10,198 nucleotides of DNA from an uncultured Klebsiella sp. (GCA_902490055.1 CABUCP010000066.1:1-10198), one strand, 5' to 3'; shown: positions 1-6,847, counted from the stretch's first letter. A program made the numbers and translations. Notes: generated by a model from the letters alone, not told the origin.

Positions 1-572
1 CAACGGAAACGTTGTATGTCGATGGCGGTAAAGCAGCAGAAAAACCGCTGGTGATGATTGCCGCCGCCGCGGTGATCCGTAATCCGTGGGCAGGGCTGGG
101 CTATGTCGATGACCTTGCGCCGCAAATCCGTGAATTCGCGCCGATCCTTGGCGAGCTGCTCACCGGCCTGATCCTCAAGGAAGCCGGCAGCGGTGAAAAA
201 GTCGAAGCGTTTGGTAAAAGCGCGATCGTCGGTCTTGATGGCGAGCTGGAGCACGCTTCGGCGCTTATCCACACGCTGCACTTCGGTAACCACTACCGCA
301 GCGCGGTGCAGAGTAAGAGCTATCTGGCGTTTAACAATACTCGCGGGCCGGCGAACTCGCCGGTGCTGATCCCAATGATGAACAAGAATGATGAAGGCAG
401 CCGTGAGCACTACCTGACCATGCAGTTCAACATCTGCGATGCGCCGCGTTATGACGAAATCGTTATTGCGCTGGGCGCGGCGCTGGGCGGACGCCCGCAT
501 CACCGTATTGGCAACCGTTATTCCGACCTGAAAGAGTTAGGCCATGATGCGCAAAACCCAGCTGCTGTCTGA
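1..572 (+). CDS. Amino acid synthesis family protein (AA_synth, PF06684/DUF1185), 5'-truncated by window edge
   Basis: The frame is open from the first base (complete codons from position 3) to TGA at 570-572, so the true start lies upstream. A TTG at 12 is in frame but has no ribosome binding site and falls inside conserved sequence. About 190 residues are visible; roughly 10-15 N-terminal residues appear to be missing compared with the family as I know it. Recognisable family stretches are the early DGGKAAEKPL, then AAAVIRNPWAG, the IVGLDGELEHASALIHT segment near the middle, and the C-terminal ALGGRPHHRIGNRYSDL. Known of the family: crystal structures of DUF1185 proteins show a variant of the Bacillus chorismate mutase fold, and a role in amino-acid metabolism has been suggested but no reaction is established. 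Its 3' end overlaps the next gene by 29 bases, which suggests co-translation. Inference: it acts on an intermediate of the pathway encoded downstream. Family assignment is confident; function is open. Confidence 0.85.
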   Translation, partial: TETLYVDGGKAAEKPLVMIAAAAVIRNPWAGLGYVDDLAPQIREFAPILGELLTGLILKEAGSGEKVEAFGKSAIVGLDGELEHASALIHTLHFGNHYRSAVQSKSYLAFNNTRGPANSPVLIPMMNKNDEGSREHYLTMQFNICDAPRYDEIVIALGAALGGRPHHRIGNRYSDLKELGHDAQNPAAV

Positions 573-1389
573 TCGTCAGATGCGGGTCAGTTATCTGGAG
601 GCCGGCGCTGGCGAGCCGCTGGTGCTGATCCACGGCGTCGGTATGAATGCGGCGTCCTGGTATCCGCAGATTGAGGCGCTGAGCCGCTATTTCCGGGTAA
701 TTGCCGTCGATATGCCGGGACATGGCGAAAGCGACGCGTTTCAACAGCCGGTGACCTTAACGGACTACGTGGCCTGGCTGAATGATTTTTTGCGTACCCA
801 GCCCGAGCGCCGTTTTGCGGTAGCCGGCCATTCGATGGGGGCGCTTATCGCCTCCGGGCTGGCCATTGATTATCCGCAGTGGGTGAGCCACGCGGTGGTG
901 ATGAGCGGCGTGTACCGCCGTAATGAGCAGGCGCGCCGCGCCGTACTGCAGCGGGCCCGTGAACTGGCGGCCGGCGAGGCGCAGCTGGATTCGCCGCTGG
1001 CGCGTTGGTTTAGCAACAACGCGGAGGAAGCGATTTTGCGCGAACAGGTCGGCGGCTGGCTGGCGGAAGTGAATCTGCAGGGCTATGCCGCGGCGTATCA
1101 GGCCTTCGCCGGCGGCGATCGGGTCTATGCCGACCGCTGGCAGGAGATCCGCTGCCCGGTGCTGGTGCTGACCGGTGAACTGGATGCCAACTCCAGCCCA
1201 CAAATGGCGCAGGAGATGGCGGCGGCGGCGCCGCTGGGTCAGGCGGTCATTATTGATGGCGCCCGGCATATGGTCAGCCTGACTGATGCGCCACGCGTCA
1301 ACCATGAAATGCTGAGCTTCCTGCAGTGCGGCTCGGCGCGACAGAGCAACAATGCCAATATGGCGGGACTCACTCATGCAAACAGATAA
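544..1389 (+). CDS. Alpha/beta hydrolase, RutD-like
   Basis: This 281-residue protein has the ordered motifs of an alpha/beta-hydrolase. They are the oxyanion-hole HG in LIHGVGMNAASWYPQ (about 28-42), the strand-turn VDMPGHGES (55-63), the nucleophile elbow GHSMG with Ser97, the acid Asp214 in LTGELD, and His242 in GARHM. The lid region at about 122-195 is Arg- and Ala-rich. Overall it looks like RutD or related C-C/C-N and ester hydrolases. The product is probably a cytoplasmic hydrolase with a complete triad; no signal peptide is seen. It starts at ATG 544 inside the upstream gene, with ATG 547 and 580 as possible internal starts. The last 20 or so residues (after HEMLSFLQ) extend past the usual end of the fold and overlap the next gene. 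In the Rut pathway RutD speeds a late hydrolytic step; here it may cleave a ring-opened acyl or carbamoyl product. The substrate cannot be read from sequence. Confidence 0.9.
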   Translation: MMRKTQLLSDRQMRVSYLEAGAGEPLVLIHGVGMNAASWYPQIEALSRYFRVIAVDMPGHGESDAFQQPVTLTDYVAWLNDFLRTQPERRFAVAGHSMGALIASGLAIDYPQWVSHAVVMSGVYRRNEQARRAVLQRARELAAGEAQLDSPLARWFSNNAEEAILREQVGGWLAEVNLQGYAAAYQAFAGGDRVYADRWQEIRCPVLVLTGELDANSSPQMAQEMAAAAPLGQAVIIDGARHMVSLTDAPRVNHEMLSFLQCGSARQSNNANMAGLTHANR

Positions 1390-2302
1390 ACGTAGACAAC
1401 TCCGCGACGCTTTTGGCGCGTTTATGACCGGCGTCACCGTCGTCACCAGCCGCGATAAAAACGGCGACCCGATTGGCTTTACCGCCAACTCGTTCTCTTC
1501 GGTTTCGCTGGATCCGGCGCTGCTGTTGGTCAGTATCGATAAGCGTTCGGCCAATTTTAGCAACTTCACCGAGTGCGCCTATTTCGCCGTCAATATTCTG
1601 GCGGAACAGCAGAAAGAAACCTCCAATATTTTCGCGCAGAAAGTTGAGGACCGCTTTGCCCTGATCGACTGGCGCGCCAGTGAAAACGGCAGCCCGCTTA
1701 TCGATGACAGTTCCGCGTGGTTTGATTGCGCGCTGCATCAGGTCATCGACGCCGGCGATCACGCGATTTTGCTGGGGCGAGTTGAAGGCTTTGATTCCGT
1801 TGGCACCGCGGGGCTTGGCTACTATCGCGGCGCCTACTTTACTCCGTACCACAACGCTGAAGCGTTGATTAATCGCCTTAGCGTTGAAGTCAGCGCGTTG
1901 ATTGAGTTCAACGGCCAGGCGGTGATGGTGCCGCATGGCGAGGGTTATCGCCTGCCGACCCGCAGCGTGGCGAAAGGCAGCGTCGACGACACCTTAAAAG
2001 CGCTCATGACGGAGCTGGGGATTAATGCCAGCCCGGGCTTTGTCTATTCGGTATATGAAGATCGTCAGAACAATAAGCAGCATATCGTGTTGCTGTGCGC
2101 GCTGCCGACCGAGCCGGAAAGTGAGCGACCGGCCCTGCAGCAGGCGCAATGGTACGACCTGGAAAAACTGTCGGCGCTGCCGATTGGCGATTCGGCGCTG
2201 AAATCTTTAATGAACCGTTTTGTACGAGAAAGCGCCGTCGGCAATTACAGCATCTACTACGGTGACGAATTAAGCGGGTCAATTAAGCAATTCGCTAGCT
2301 GA
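1376..2302 (+). CDS. Flavin reductase (RutF-like) with C-terminal Nudix-like domain
   Basis: I place the start at ATG 1376 (MQTDKRRQ), with GGCGGGA at 1362-1368 just upstream; this overlaps the hydrolase gene by 14 bases. An in-frame ATG at 1352 would add eight atypical residues. Residues 1-160 of 308 form a flavin reductase domain: MTGVTVVTS (17-25), GFTANSFSSVSLDP (34-47), the GDH motif (127-129) and YYRGAYF (149-155). Such proteins reduce FMN or FAD with NAD(P)H and pass it to a partner monooxygenase, here most likely the luciferase-like enzyme encoded 19 bases downstream. Ordinary RutF-type reductases end near residue 165. Here about 140 more residues follow. They read like a Nudix fold: SALIEFNGQAVMV (173-185), then YRLPTRSV, then GSVDDTLKALMTELGI (201-216). 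The last stretch corresponds to the Nudix box but lacks its REUXEE glutamates, so catalysis is unlikely. The first domain is confident; the second is a motif-level judgement. Confidence 0.88.
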   Translation: MQTDKRRQLRDAFGAFMTGVTVVTSRDKNGDPIGFTANSFSSVSLDPALLLVSIDKRSANFSNFTECAYFAVNILAEQQKETSNIFAQKVEDRFALIDWRASENGSPLIDDSSAWFDCALHQVIDAGDHAILLGRVEGFDSVGTAGLGYYRGAYFTPYHNAEALINRLSVEVSALIEFNGQAVMVPHGEGYRLPTRSVAKGSVDDTLKALMTELGINASPGFVYSVYEDRQNNKQHIVLLCALPTEPESERPALQQAQWYDLEKLSALPIGDSALKSLMNRFVRESAVGNYSIYYGDELSGSIKQFAS

Positions 2303-2321
2303 ATTTATACTGGAGCCCCAA

Positions 2322-3359
2322 ATGAAACTGTCTCTTTTTATTCATATGGAACGCATCTCGCCGGATGAGCCGCAGGATAAGCTCTACAACGAGATGATGG
2401 CGCTGTGTGAAATGGCCGATGAAGCCGGCATGCATGCTATCTGGACCGGCGAGCATCATGGGATGAATTTTACCATCGCGCCGAACCCGTTTATCAATCT
2501 CGCCGATTTAGCCAACCGCACCAAACGGGTACGTTTGGGCACCGGCACCATTATTGCCCCGTTTAACCATCCGCTGCGGCTGGCCGGCGAAGCGGCCATG
2601 ACCGATATCATCACCGGCGGCCGCCTCGAGTTGGGTATCGCGCGCGGGGCATACAATTACGAATACCAGCGTTTGATGCCTGGGCTCGACGCCTGGGAGG
2701 CCGGGCAGCGAATGCGTGAATTGGTACCGGCGGTGAAAAAACTGTGGGAAGGCGATTACGCGCACCAGGGGGAGTACTGGCAATTCCCTGCATCGACCTC
2801 CTCGCCGCAGCCTAAGCAGCAGCCGCATCCGCCGATCTGGATTGCTGCCAGGGACCCGAATAGCCATGAGTTTGCGGTCAGCAACGGCTGCAACGTGCAG
2901 GTGACGCCGCTGCATCAGGGCGAAGAAGAGATTGTCCGCCTGGCGGAGTGTTTCCACGAAACCCGTCAGCGTCTGGCGCCGGAAAAACCGCTGAAAATTA
3001 TGCTGCTGCAGCATGGCTTCGTCGCTGAGGATGAAAATGACGCCCTACAGGCCGCCGAAGAACTTAACCGTTTTTATAACTATTTTGGCGCCTGGTTTAA
3101 GAATGAGCGCCCGGTCAGCCAGGGGCTGATTCAGCCGCTCAGCGACGAAGAGATCGCTGCCAATACCTATTATTCCGCCGCCGCCATGCGCAAAAATCTC
3201 GCCATTGGCACGCCGAATGAAATCATCACCCGGCTGAAAAAATATGAAGCGCTGGGCTATGACGAATTTGCGTTGTGGATTGATAGCGGAATGCCGTTTG
3301 AGCGGAAAAAGGCGTCACTGACCCGCTTTATTCAGCAAGTTATGCCCGAATTTCGTTAA
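2322..3359 (+). CDS. LLM-class (luciferase-like) flavin-dependent monooxygenase
   Basis: This 345-residue protein is full length for the bacterial luciferase-like superfamily. It shows the TIM-barrel hallmarks: WTGEHH (41-46), the RLGTGTIIAPFNHPLRLAGE strand and helix (71-90), ITGGRLELGIARG (97-109), HPPIWIAARDPNS (169-181), and a C-terminal GTPNEIITRLKKYEALGYDEF barrel end. GGAG at 2312-2315 sits 6 bases before the ATG. Members bind reduced FMN, or F420 in actinobacteria, and add oxygen to their substrate. With a flavin reductase gene 19 bases upstream, a two-component FMNH2-dependent monooxygenase is the natural reading, as in RutA/RutF. It is distinct from RutA in its N-terminus and I do not assign that name. 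Inference: this is the committed, ring-attacking or C-N-attacking step of the operon. The cofactor could alternatively be used for an oxidation without oxygen insertion. Confidence 0.92.
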   Translation: MKLSLFIHMERISPDEPQDKLYNEMMALCEMADEAGMHAIWTGEHHGMNFTIAPNPFINLADLANRTKRVRLGTGTIIAPFNHPLRLAGEAAMTDIITGGRLELGIARGAYNYEYQRLMPGLDAWEAGQRMRELVPAVKKLWEGDYAHQGEYWQFPASTSSPQPKQQPHPPIWIAARDPNSHEFAVSNGCNVQVTPLHQGEEEIVRLAECFHETRQRLAPEKPLKIMLLQHGFVAEDENDALQAAEELNRFYNYFGAWFKNERPVSQGLIQPLSDEEIAANTYYSAAAMRKNLAIGTPNEIITRLKKYEALGYDEFALWIDSGMPFERKKASLTRFIQQVMPEFR

Positions 3360-3370
3360 CAGGTGCCGAG

Positions 3371-4837
3371 ATGGAATCGTTCGATCTTTATATAGACGGT
3401 GTGTTTGAGCGCGGCGCAGCGCGCTTTTCATCGCTCAACCCAGCAACTGCCCAGCCGTGGGCGGAGATTGCCGAAGCGCGGGAAGAAGAGGTAGATCGCG
3501 CGGTAGCCGCCGCAAAGCGGGCATTTTACGACCCGGCCTGGCGTGGGTTAACCGCCAGCGCTCGCGGCAAACTGCTGTTGAAACTGGCTGACCTGGTGGA
3601 GCAAAACGCCGATGAGCTGGCGCGGCTTGAAACGCTGGACAGCGGAAAAATCATTCGCGAAACGCGATCGCAGATTGCCTACGTGGCTGAATATTACCGC
3701 TATTACGCCGGCCTCGCCGACAAGCTGGAAGGCCGCACGCTGGCGATTGATAAGGCGGATACCGAAACCTGGACGCGGCGTGAAGCGGTCGGCGTCGTGG
3801 CCGCGATTATTCCGTGGAACAGCCAGCTCTTTTTATCGGCGGTGAAGATCGGCCCGGCGCTGGCGGCAGGTTGTACTGTCGTGGTGAAAGCGGCGGAAAG
3901 CGCCCCTACGCCGCTGCTGGCCTTTGCCCGACTGATTGCCGATGCGGGATTCCCGGCGGGCGTCTGTAACGTGATAACCGGCTTTGCCGGGACGTGCGGG
4001 ACGCGGTTAACAACCCATCCGGACGTGGACCATATCGCCTTTACCGGCGGCCCCGAGACCGCTCGCCATATCGTACGTAACAGTGCGGAAAACCTTAGTA
4101 AAACCACCCTTGAGCTGGGCGGTAAGTCGCCCTTTATCGTCTTTGAGGATGCGGATTTGGACAGCGCCGCCAATGCGCAGGTTGCGGCGATATTTGCCGC
4201 CTCCGGGCAGAGCTGCGTCGCCGGTTCGCGCCTGCTGGTGGCGGAAAGCGTCAAAGAGCAACTGCTGGAAAAATTAGTTGAGCGGGTTAAACGGATTGTC
4301 ATCGGCAGCCCGGACGACGCGGCGACGCAATTTGGCCCATTGTGTACCCAGCGCCAAAAGACGCTCATCGAGCAGGTGGTCAGCCGCTCGCTGGAGCAGG
4401 GCGCCCGGCTGGTGACCGGCCATTATGCTATCGACTCTCCTGGTTACTACTATCCGCCGACGATCCTTGATTGCTCGGCTACGCCGCAGGCGGAAAGCGT
4501 GGTGCGCGAGCTATTTGGCCCGGTGCTTTCGCTCGTCACCTTCCGTGATGAAGCGGAAGCCATACGGCTGGCGAATGCCACCGATTACGGACTGGCTGCC
4601 GGCGTCTTTACGCGCAATCTGGCTCGCGCGCATCGCGCAACCCGCGATCTGCGCTGTGGGATCGTGTGGATCAATACCTATCGTATGGTATCGCCGCTGG
4701 CGCCTTTCGGTGGATATGGTCTGTCCGGACACGGGCGGGAGGGCGGAATGGAAGCGGCGCTGGAATTTACCACCACGAAAACCGTGTGGCTGCGCACCAG
4801 CGACGAGCCGATCGACGATCCCTTTATCATGCGCTGA
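3371..4837 (+). CDS. NAD(P)+-dependent aldehyde dehydrogenase (operon member)
   Basis: This is a 488-residue aldehyde dehydrogenase of normal length. Visible catalytic features are Asn150 in IIPWNSQL, the cofactor-binding Lys173 in VVKAAES (the common form is KPSE, so Pro and Ser are replaced), FTGGPETA (224-231) for the dinucleotide, the general base Glu248 in LELGGKS, the nucleophile Cys282 in GQSCVAGSRL, and EIFGP-type ELFGPVLS near 378. It starts 11 bases after the monooxygenase stop, so co-transcription is likely; only a modest AGGTG precedes ATG 3371. The enzyme would oxidise an aldehyde to a carboxylate in the cytoplasm. From its position, the aldehyde is presumably released by the monooxygenase or hydrolase steps. 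It is clearly a different subfamily from the second aldehyde dehydrogenase at 8366-9856, with a different N-terminus and different active-site surroundings. The substrate is not determinable here. Confidence 0.92.
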   Translation: MESFDLYIDGVFERGAARFSSLNPATAQPWAEIAEAREEEVDRAVAAAKRAFYDPAWRGLTASARGKLLLKLADLVEQNADELARLETLDSGKIIRETRSQIAYVAEYYRYYAGLADKLEGRTLAIDKADTETWTRREAVGVVAAIIPWNSQLFLSAVKIGPALAAGCTVVVKAAESAPTPLLAFARLIADAGFPAGVCNVITGFAGTCGTRLTTHPDVDHIAFTGGPETARHIVRNSAENLSKTTLELGGKSPFIVFEDADLDSAANAQVAAIFAASGQSCVAGSRLLVAESVKEQLLEKLVERVKRIVIGSPDDAATQFGPLCTQRQKTLIEQVVSRSLEQGARLVTGHYAIDSPGYYYPPTILDCSATPQAESVVRELFGPVLSLVTFRDEAEAIRLANATDYGLAAGVFTRNLARAHRATRDLRCGIVWINTYRMVSPLAPFGGYGLSGHGREGGMEAALEFTTTKTVWLRTSDEPIDDPFIMR

Positions 4838-5040
4838 ACCGGCGCTTTTCTCTCCTCGCGCTACGGTTGGCGCGACGGCCGGTTACGGTAAGGCCAGCAG
4901 CGCCTTACCGCAGCTCCCTTAACGGAATAACCCCAGCTTGTATTCCCGGGAACACCGCGTTCCCAGGGCTGGTTGTGCTCTTTTTTAGACATTCGAACCC
5001 TACACATTAAAGAAAAAAATCCCCATTAACGGAGGATAAA
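4838..5040 (+). other. Hairpin-rich 203-base gap before the permease gene
   Basis: No coding sequence is supported here. Three separate inverted repeats lie in a row: TCGCGC (4856-4861) with GCGCGA (4870-4875); a perfect 9-base stem CGGTAAGGC (4886-4894) with GCCTTACCG (4902-4910), loop 7; and GGGAAC (4948-4953) with GTTCCC (4959-4964), flanked by CCAGC and GCTGG. The last 60 bases are AT-rich and end in a strong GGAGG at 5031-5035. I found no promoter with both boxes matching well, so it is unclear whether the permease is read from its own promoter or by read-through. Confidence 0.6.
4929..4986 (+). terminator. Possible intrinsic terminator or attenuator-like stem-loop
   Basis: An inner stem of six pairs (4948-4953 with 4959-4964, loop ACCGC) is nested within an outer stem CCAGC (4933-4937) and GCTGG (4968-4972). 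A run of six T follows at 4981-4986. The T run is eight bases past the outer stem, further than in classical terminators, so full termination is uncertain. Partial termination between the enzyme genes and the permease gene is an alternative. Confidence 0.4.
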
Positions 5041-6453
5041 ATGTCCCGAAGCCACGTAATTGAAAATAAGACGGTGGACTACGTTCCGGCCAATGAACGG
5101 CACGGCCAGGCGCGCAGTCTTTTCACCTTATGGTTTTGTACCAATATTGCGCCGCTGGCGGTGGTGACCGGCGCGATATCGACGCAAACTTTTCACCTTA
5201 ATATTCTGTCGGCGATAAGCGCGATTATTGCCGGACACATGTTTGGCGGGCTTTTTCTGGCGCTCACTTCCGCACAGGGGCCGCGGGTTGGCATTCCGCA
5301 GATGGTGCAGAGCCGGGCGCAGTTCGGCCGCTACGGTTCGCTGCTGGTGGTTGCTTTTACTACCATGATTTATCTTGGATTTTTTATTTCGAACGTCACG
5401 CTGTCCGGAAAAGTCATCAATAATGTGATACCGACAATCCCGCTGACCAGCGCCACGGTGGTTGGCGCGATTGCCGCCACCCTGATCGGCATTATTGGTT
5501 ATCGATTTATTCATCGAATCAATAAAATTGGCGCCTGGGTGATGGGCTCGGCGCTGCTGGCGGGGTTAGTGATGATGCTCACTCAACCCTTGCCAGCCGG
5601 CTTCTGGCAGCAAGGTTCATTCAGTCTTAACGGCTGGTTCGCAACCTTCTGTATCTGCGCGGTATGGCAGATGAGTTTTTCACCATATACCTCTGATTAT
5701 TCCCGCTATTTGCCGGAAAATATCGGCGTATTTAAACCGTTTATCTGCACTTGGGCGGGAGCCTGCTGCGGCACGATTCTGGCCTTTCTGGTGGGAGTCG
5801 TGGCGATTAACGTCGTCGGCGGCGAGGGCGATGCGATGGCGGCGGTGCGTCAGGCGACCGGGGGATTAGGGCCGGTGCTTATGGTACTGTTTCTGCTCAA
5901 TATTATTTGCCATAACTCGATGAATCTCTATGGTTCGGTGCTGTCGTTGATTACCGCCGTGCAGACTTTCCGCCCGCACTGGCGGCCGGATGCGCGGGTG
6001 CGGATGCTGTTTTCTGCCGTGGTGTTGGTCGGGGGAGTGCTCGTCTCGGTGGCGGCGGCGGCCAATTTTGTCGCCTTCTTCCTGAATCTGATCTGGGCTT
6101 TAATCGGCGTGCTCATTCCATGGTGCGTCATTAACCTGCTTGATTTTTACGTTATCAATAAGCAGCGTTATGACATCGACGCCATTTTTAGCGCCGATGG
6201 CGGGCGCTACGGGCTGGTGAACCGCCGCGCGCTGCTGGTCTACTTTGGCGGCGTGTTGGTGCAGGTGCCGTTTGTTGAAAATGCTTTTTATACCGGGCCG
6301 TGGGCGCATCTGGTGCCCGGCGCCGACATCTCATGGATGATTAGCCTGGTGGTCACCAGTCTGGCGTATATGCGTTTTCATCAACGTGGCGCGGTAGCGT
6401 ATTATGGCCGGGAAAAATCGCGGGTAACCGGCCTGATGGATAACGGTTCCTGA
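5041..6453 (+). CDS. NCS1-family nucleobase/cytosine permease-like transporter
   Basis: This 470-residue protein is very hydrophobic, with about twelve membrane segments (roughly 28-50, 55-75, 100-120, 135-155, 163-182, 197-213, 233-258, 276-300, 322-345, 347-368, 396-414, 428-446). Its family signatures are strong: GPRVGIPQMVQSRAQFG (80-96), SDYSRYLP (218-225), NSMNLYG (292-298) and INLLDFYV (364-371). NCS1 carriers (CodB, Mhp1, PucI and yeast Fcy2/Fur4 relatives) are inner-membrane cation-coupled symporters for cytosine, purines, uracil, allantoin, hydantoins, thiamine or pyridoxine. A strong GGAGG (5031-5035) precedes ATG 5041. It is the last + strand gene of the block and most likely imports the compound broken down by the enzymes upstream. 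The family is confident. The substrate is an inference: a small nitrogen ring compound. Confidence 0.92.
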   Translation: MSRSHVIENKTVDYVPANERHGQARSLFTLWFCTNIAPLAVVTGAISTQTFHLNILSAISAIIAGHMFGGLFLALTSAQGPRVGIPQMVQSRAQFGRYGSLLVVAFTTMIYLGFFISNVTLSGKVINNVIPTIPLTSATVVGAIAATLIGIIGYRFIHRINKIGAWVMGSALLAGLVMMLTQPLPAGFWQQGSFSLNGWFATFCICAVWQMSFSPYTSDYSRYLPENIGVFKPFICTWAGACCGTILAFLVGVVAINVVGGEGDAMAAVRQATGGLGPVLMVLFLLNIICHNSMNLYGSVLSLITAVQTFRPHWRPDARVRMLFSAVVLVGGVLVSVAAAANFVAFFLNLIWALIGVLIPWCVINLLDFYVINKQRYDIDAIFSADGGRYGLVNRRALLVYFGGVLVQVPFVENAFYTGPWAHLVPGADISWMISLVVTSLAYMRFHQRGAVAYYGREKSRVTGLMDNGS

Positions 6454-6460
6454 CCGGTTA

Positions 6461-6479
6461 GCGGGGCGAGATGCCCCGC
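6461..6479. terminator. GC-rich hairpin between convergent genes
   Basis: GCGGGGC (6461-6467) and GCCCCGC (6473-6479) pair perfectly over seven bases, with a GAGAT loop. It lies eight bases after the permease stop and two bases past the stop of the - strand small gene, so it could serve both. Neither side has a T run, so it is not a textbook intrinsic terminator. It may protect 3' ends or act with Rho. Confidence 0.55.
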
Positions 6480-6481
6480 GC

Positions 6482-6817
6482 TTATCGCTGCTGTTTTTCG
6501 CTCATCAACTGACGGCAGCGCTGTTGGTCTTCGCCGATCGCCGCTTGCTCGTCCGCGCTCAACTGCTGCCAGGTGCTGAGCATCTTGTCGCCCAGCGCGG
6601 AAATATAGTGATTTTTCCGCAGCGCGTAATCGGCGTTGCCGCCTTCGACGATGTTTTCCATGTCACGTAAAAACGCCTGCGGATCGCTGTGGTCAATCAC
6701 GCAAAACACCGAGCGGTAATAGCTTTCTTCTTCTGCGGAGTAGTGTGGCGTTAGCCACCAGGCGATAACGGCGGCCAGCGCCAGCAGCGGGAGGATAAAA
6801 CGTAACGTCTTCAACAT
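6482..6817 (-). CDS. Small membrane-anchored or secreted protein of unknown function
   Basis: I do not recognise this 111-residue protein. Residues 1-6 are basic (MLKTLR) and 7-22 are strongly hydrophobic (FILPLLALAAVIAWWL). This fits a signal anchor or uncleaved signal peptide, as no clear AXA cleavage site follows. The remaining 88 residues are hydrophilic, acidic and Gln-rich, with predicted helix (DPQAFLRDMENIVEG, LSADEQAAIGEDQQRCRQL). There are only two cysteines, Cys39 and Cys101, both on the likely periplasmic side, so a disulfide is possible. The start at 6815-6817 has no strong Shine-Dalgarno site, but a plausible promoter lies about 30 bases upstream. Base composition and codon use match the neighbours, and the reading frame is intact between two convergent transcripts, which supports a real gene. 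It has no evident link to either catabolic block. Confidence 0.7.
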   Translation of the reverse strand: MLKTLRFILPLLALAAVIAWWLTPHYSAEEESYYRSVFCVIDHSDPQAFLRDMENIVEGGNADYALRKNHYISALGDKMLSTWQQLSADEQAAIGEDQQRCRQLMSEKQQR

Positions 6818-6847
6818 GTGGCATTCAGTCAGGCAAATGGGAGGGCT

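Noticed and set aside
1352..1375. The earlier ATG at 1352 as start of the flavin reductase
   Set aside because: It adds atypical residues before the conserved N-terminus and has a poorer ribosome binding site than ATG 1376.
757..1569. A 270-codon open frame on the - strand
   Set aside because: It lies antisense across the hydrolase gene and into the flavin reductase gene, both of which have clear family motifs. Its translation is Arg/His-rich and resembles nothing, which is typical of a GC-rich shadow frame.
2322..3359. Naming the monooxygenase RutA and the operon rut
   Set aside because: The length, N-terminus and gene partners differ from rut, and the permease is NCS1 rather than the NCS2 type of RutG.
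4886..4910. The nine-base hairpin as a REP/BIME element
   Set aside because: The stem lacks the characteristic enterobacterial REP core that I would expect and no second copy occurs in the window.
4425..4922. A 165-codon + strand frame at the end of the first aldehyde dehydrogenase gene
   Set aside because: It is out of frame with a well-conserved enzyme and has a Trp/Arg/Pro-rich nonsense composition and no ribosome binding site.
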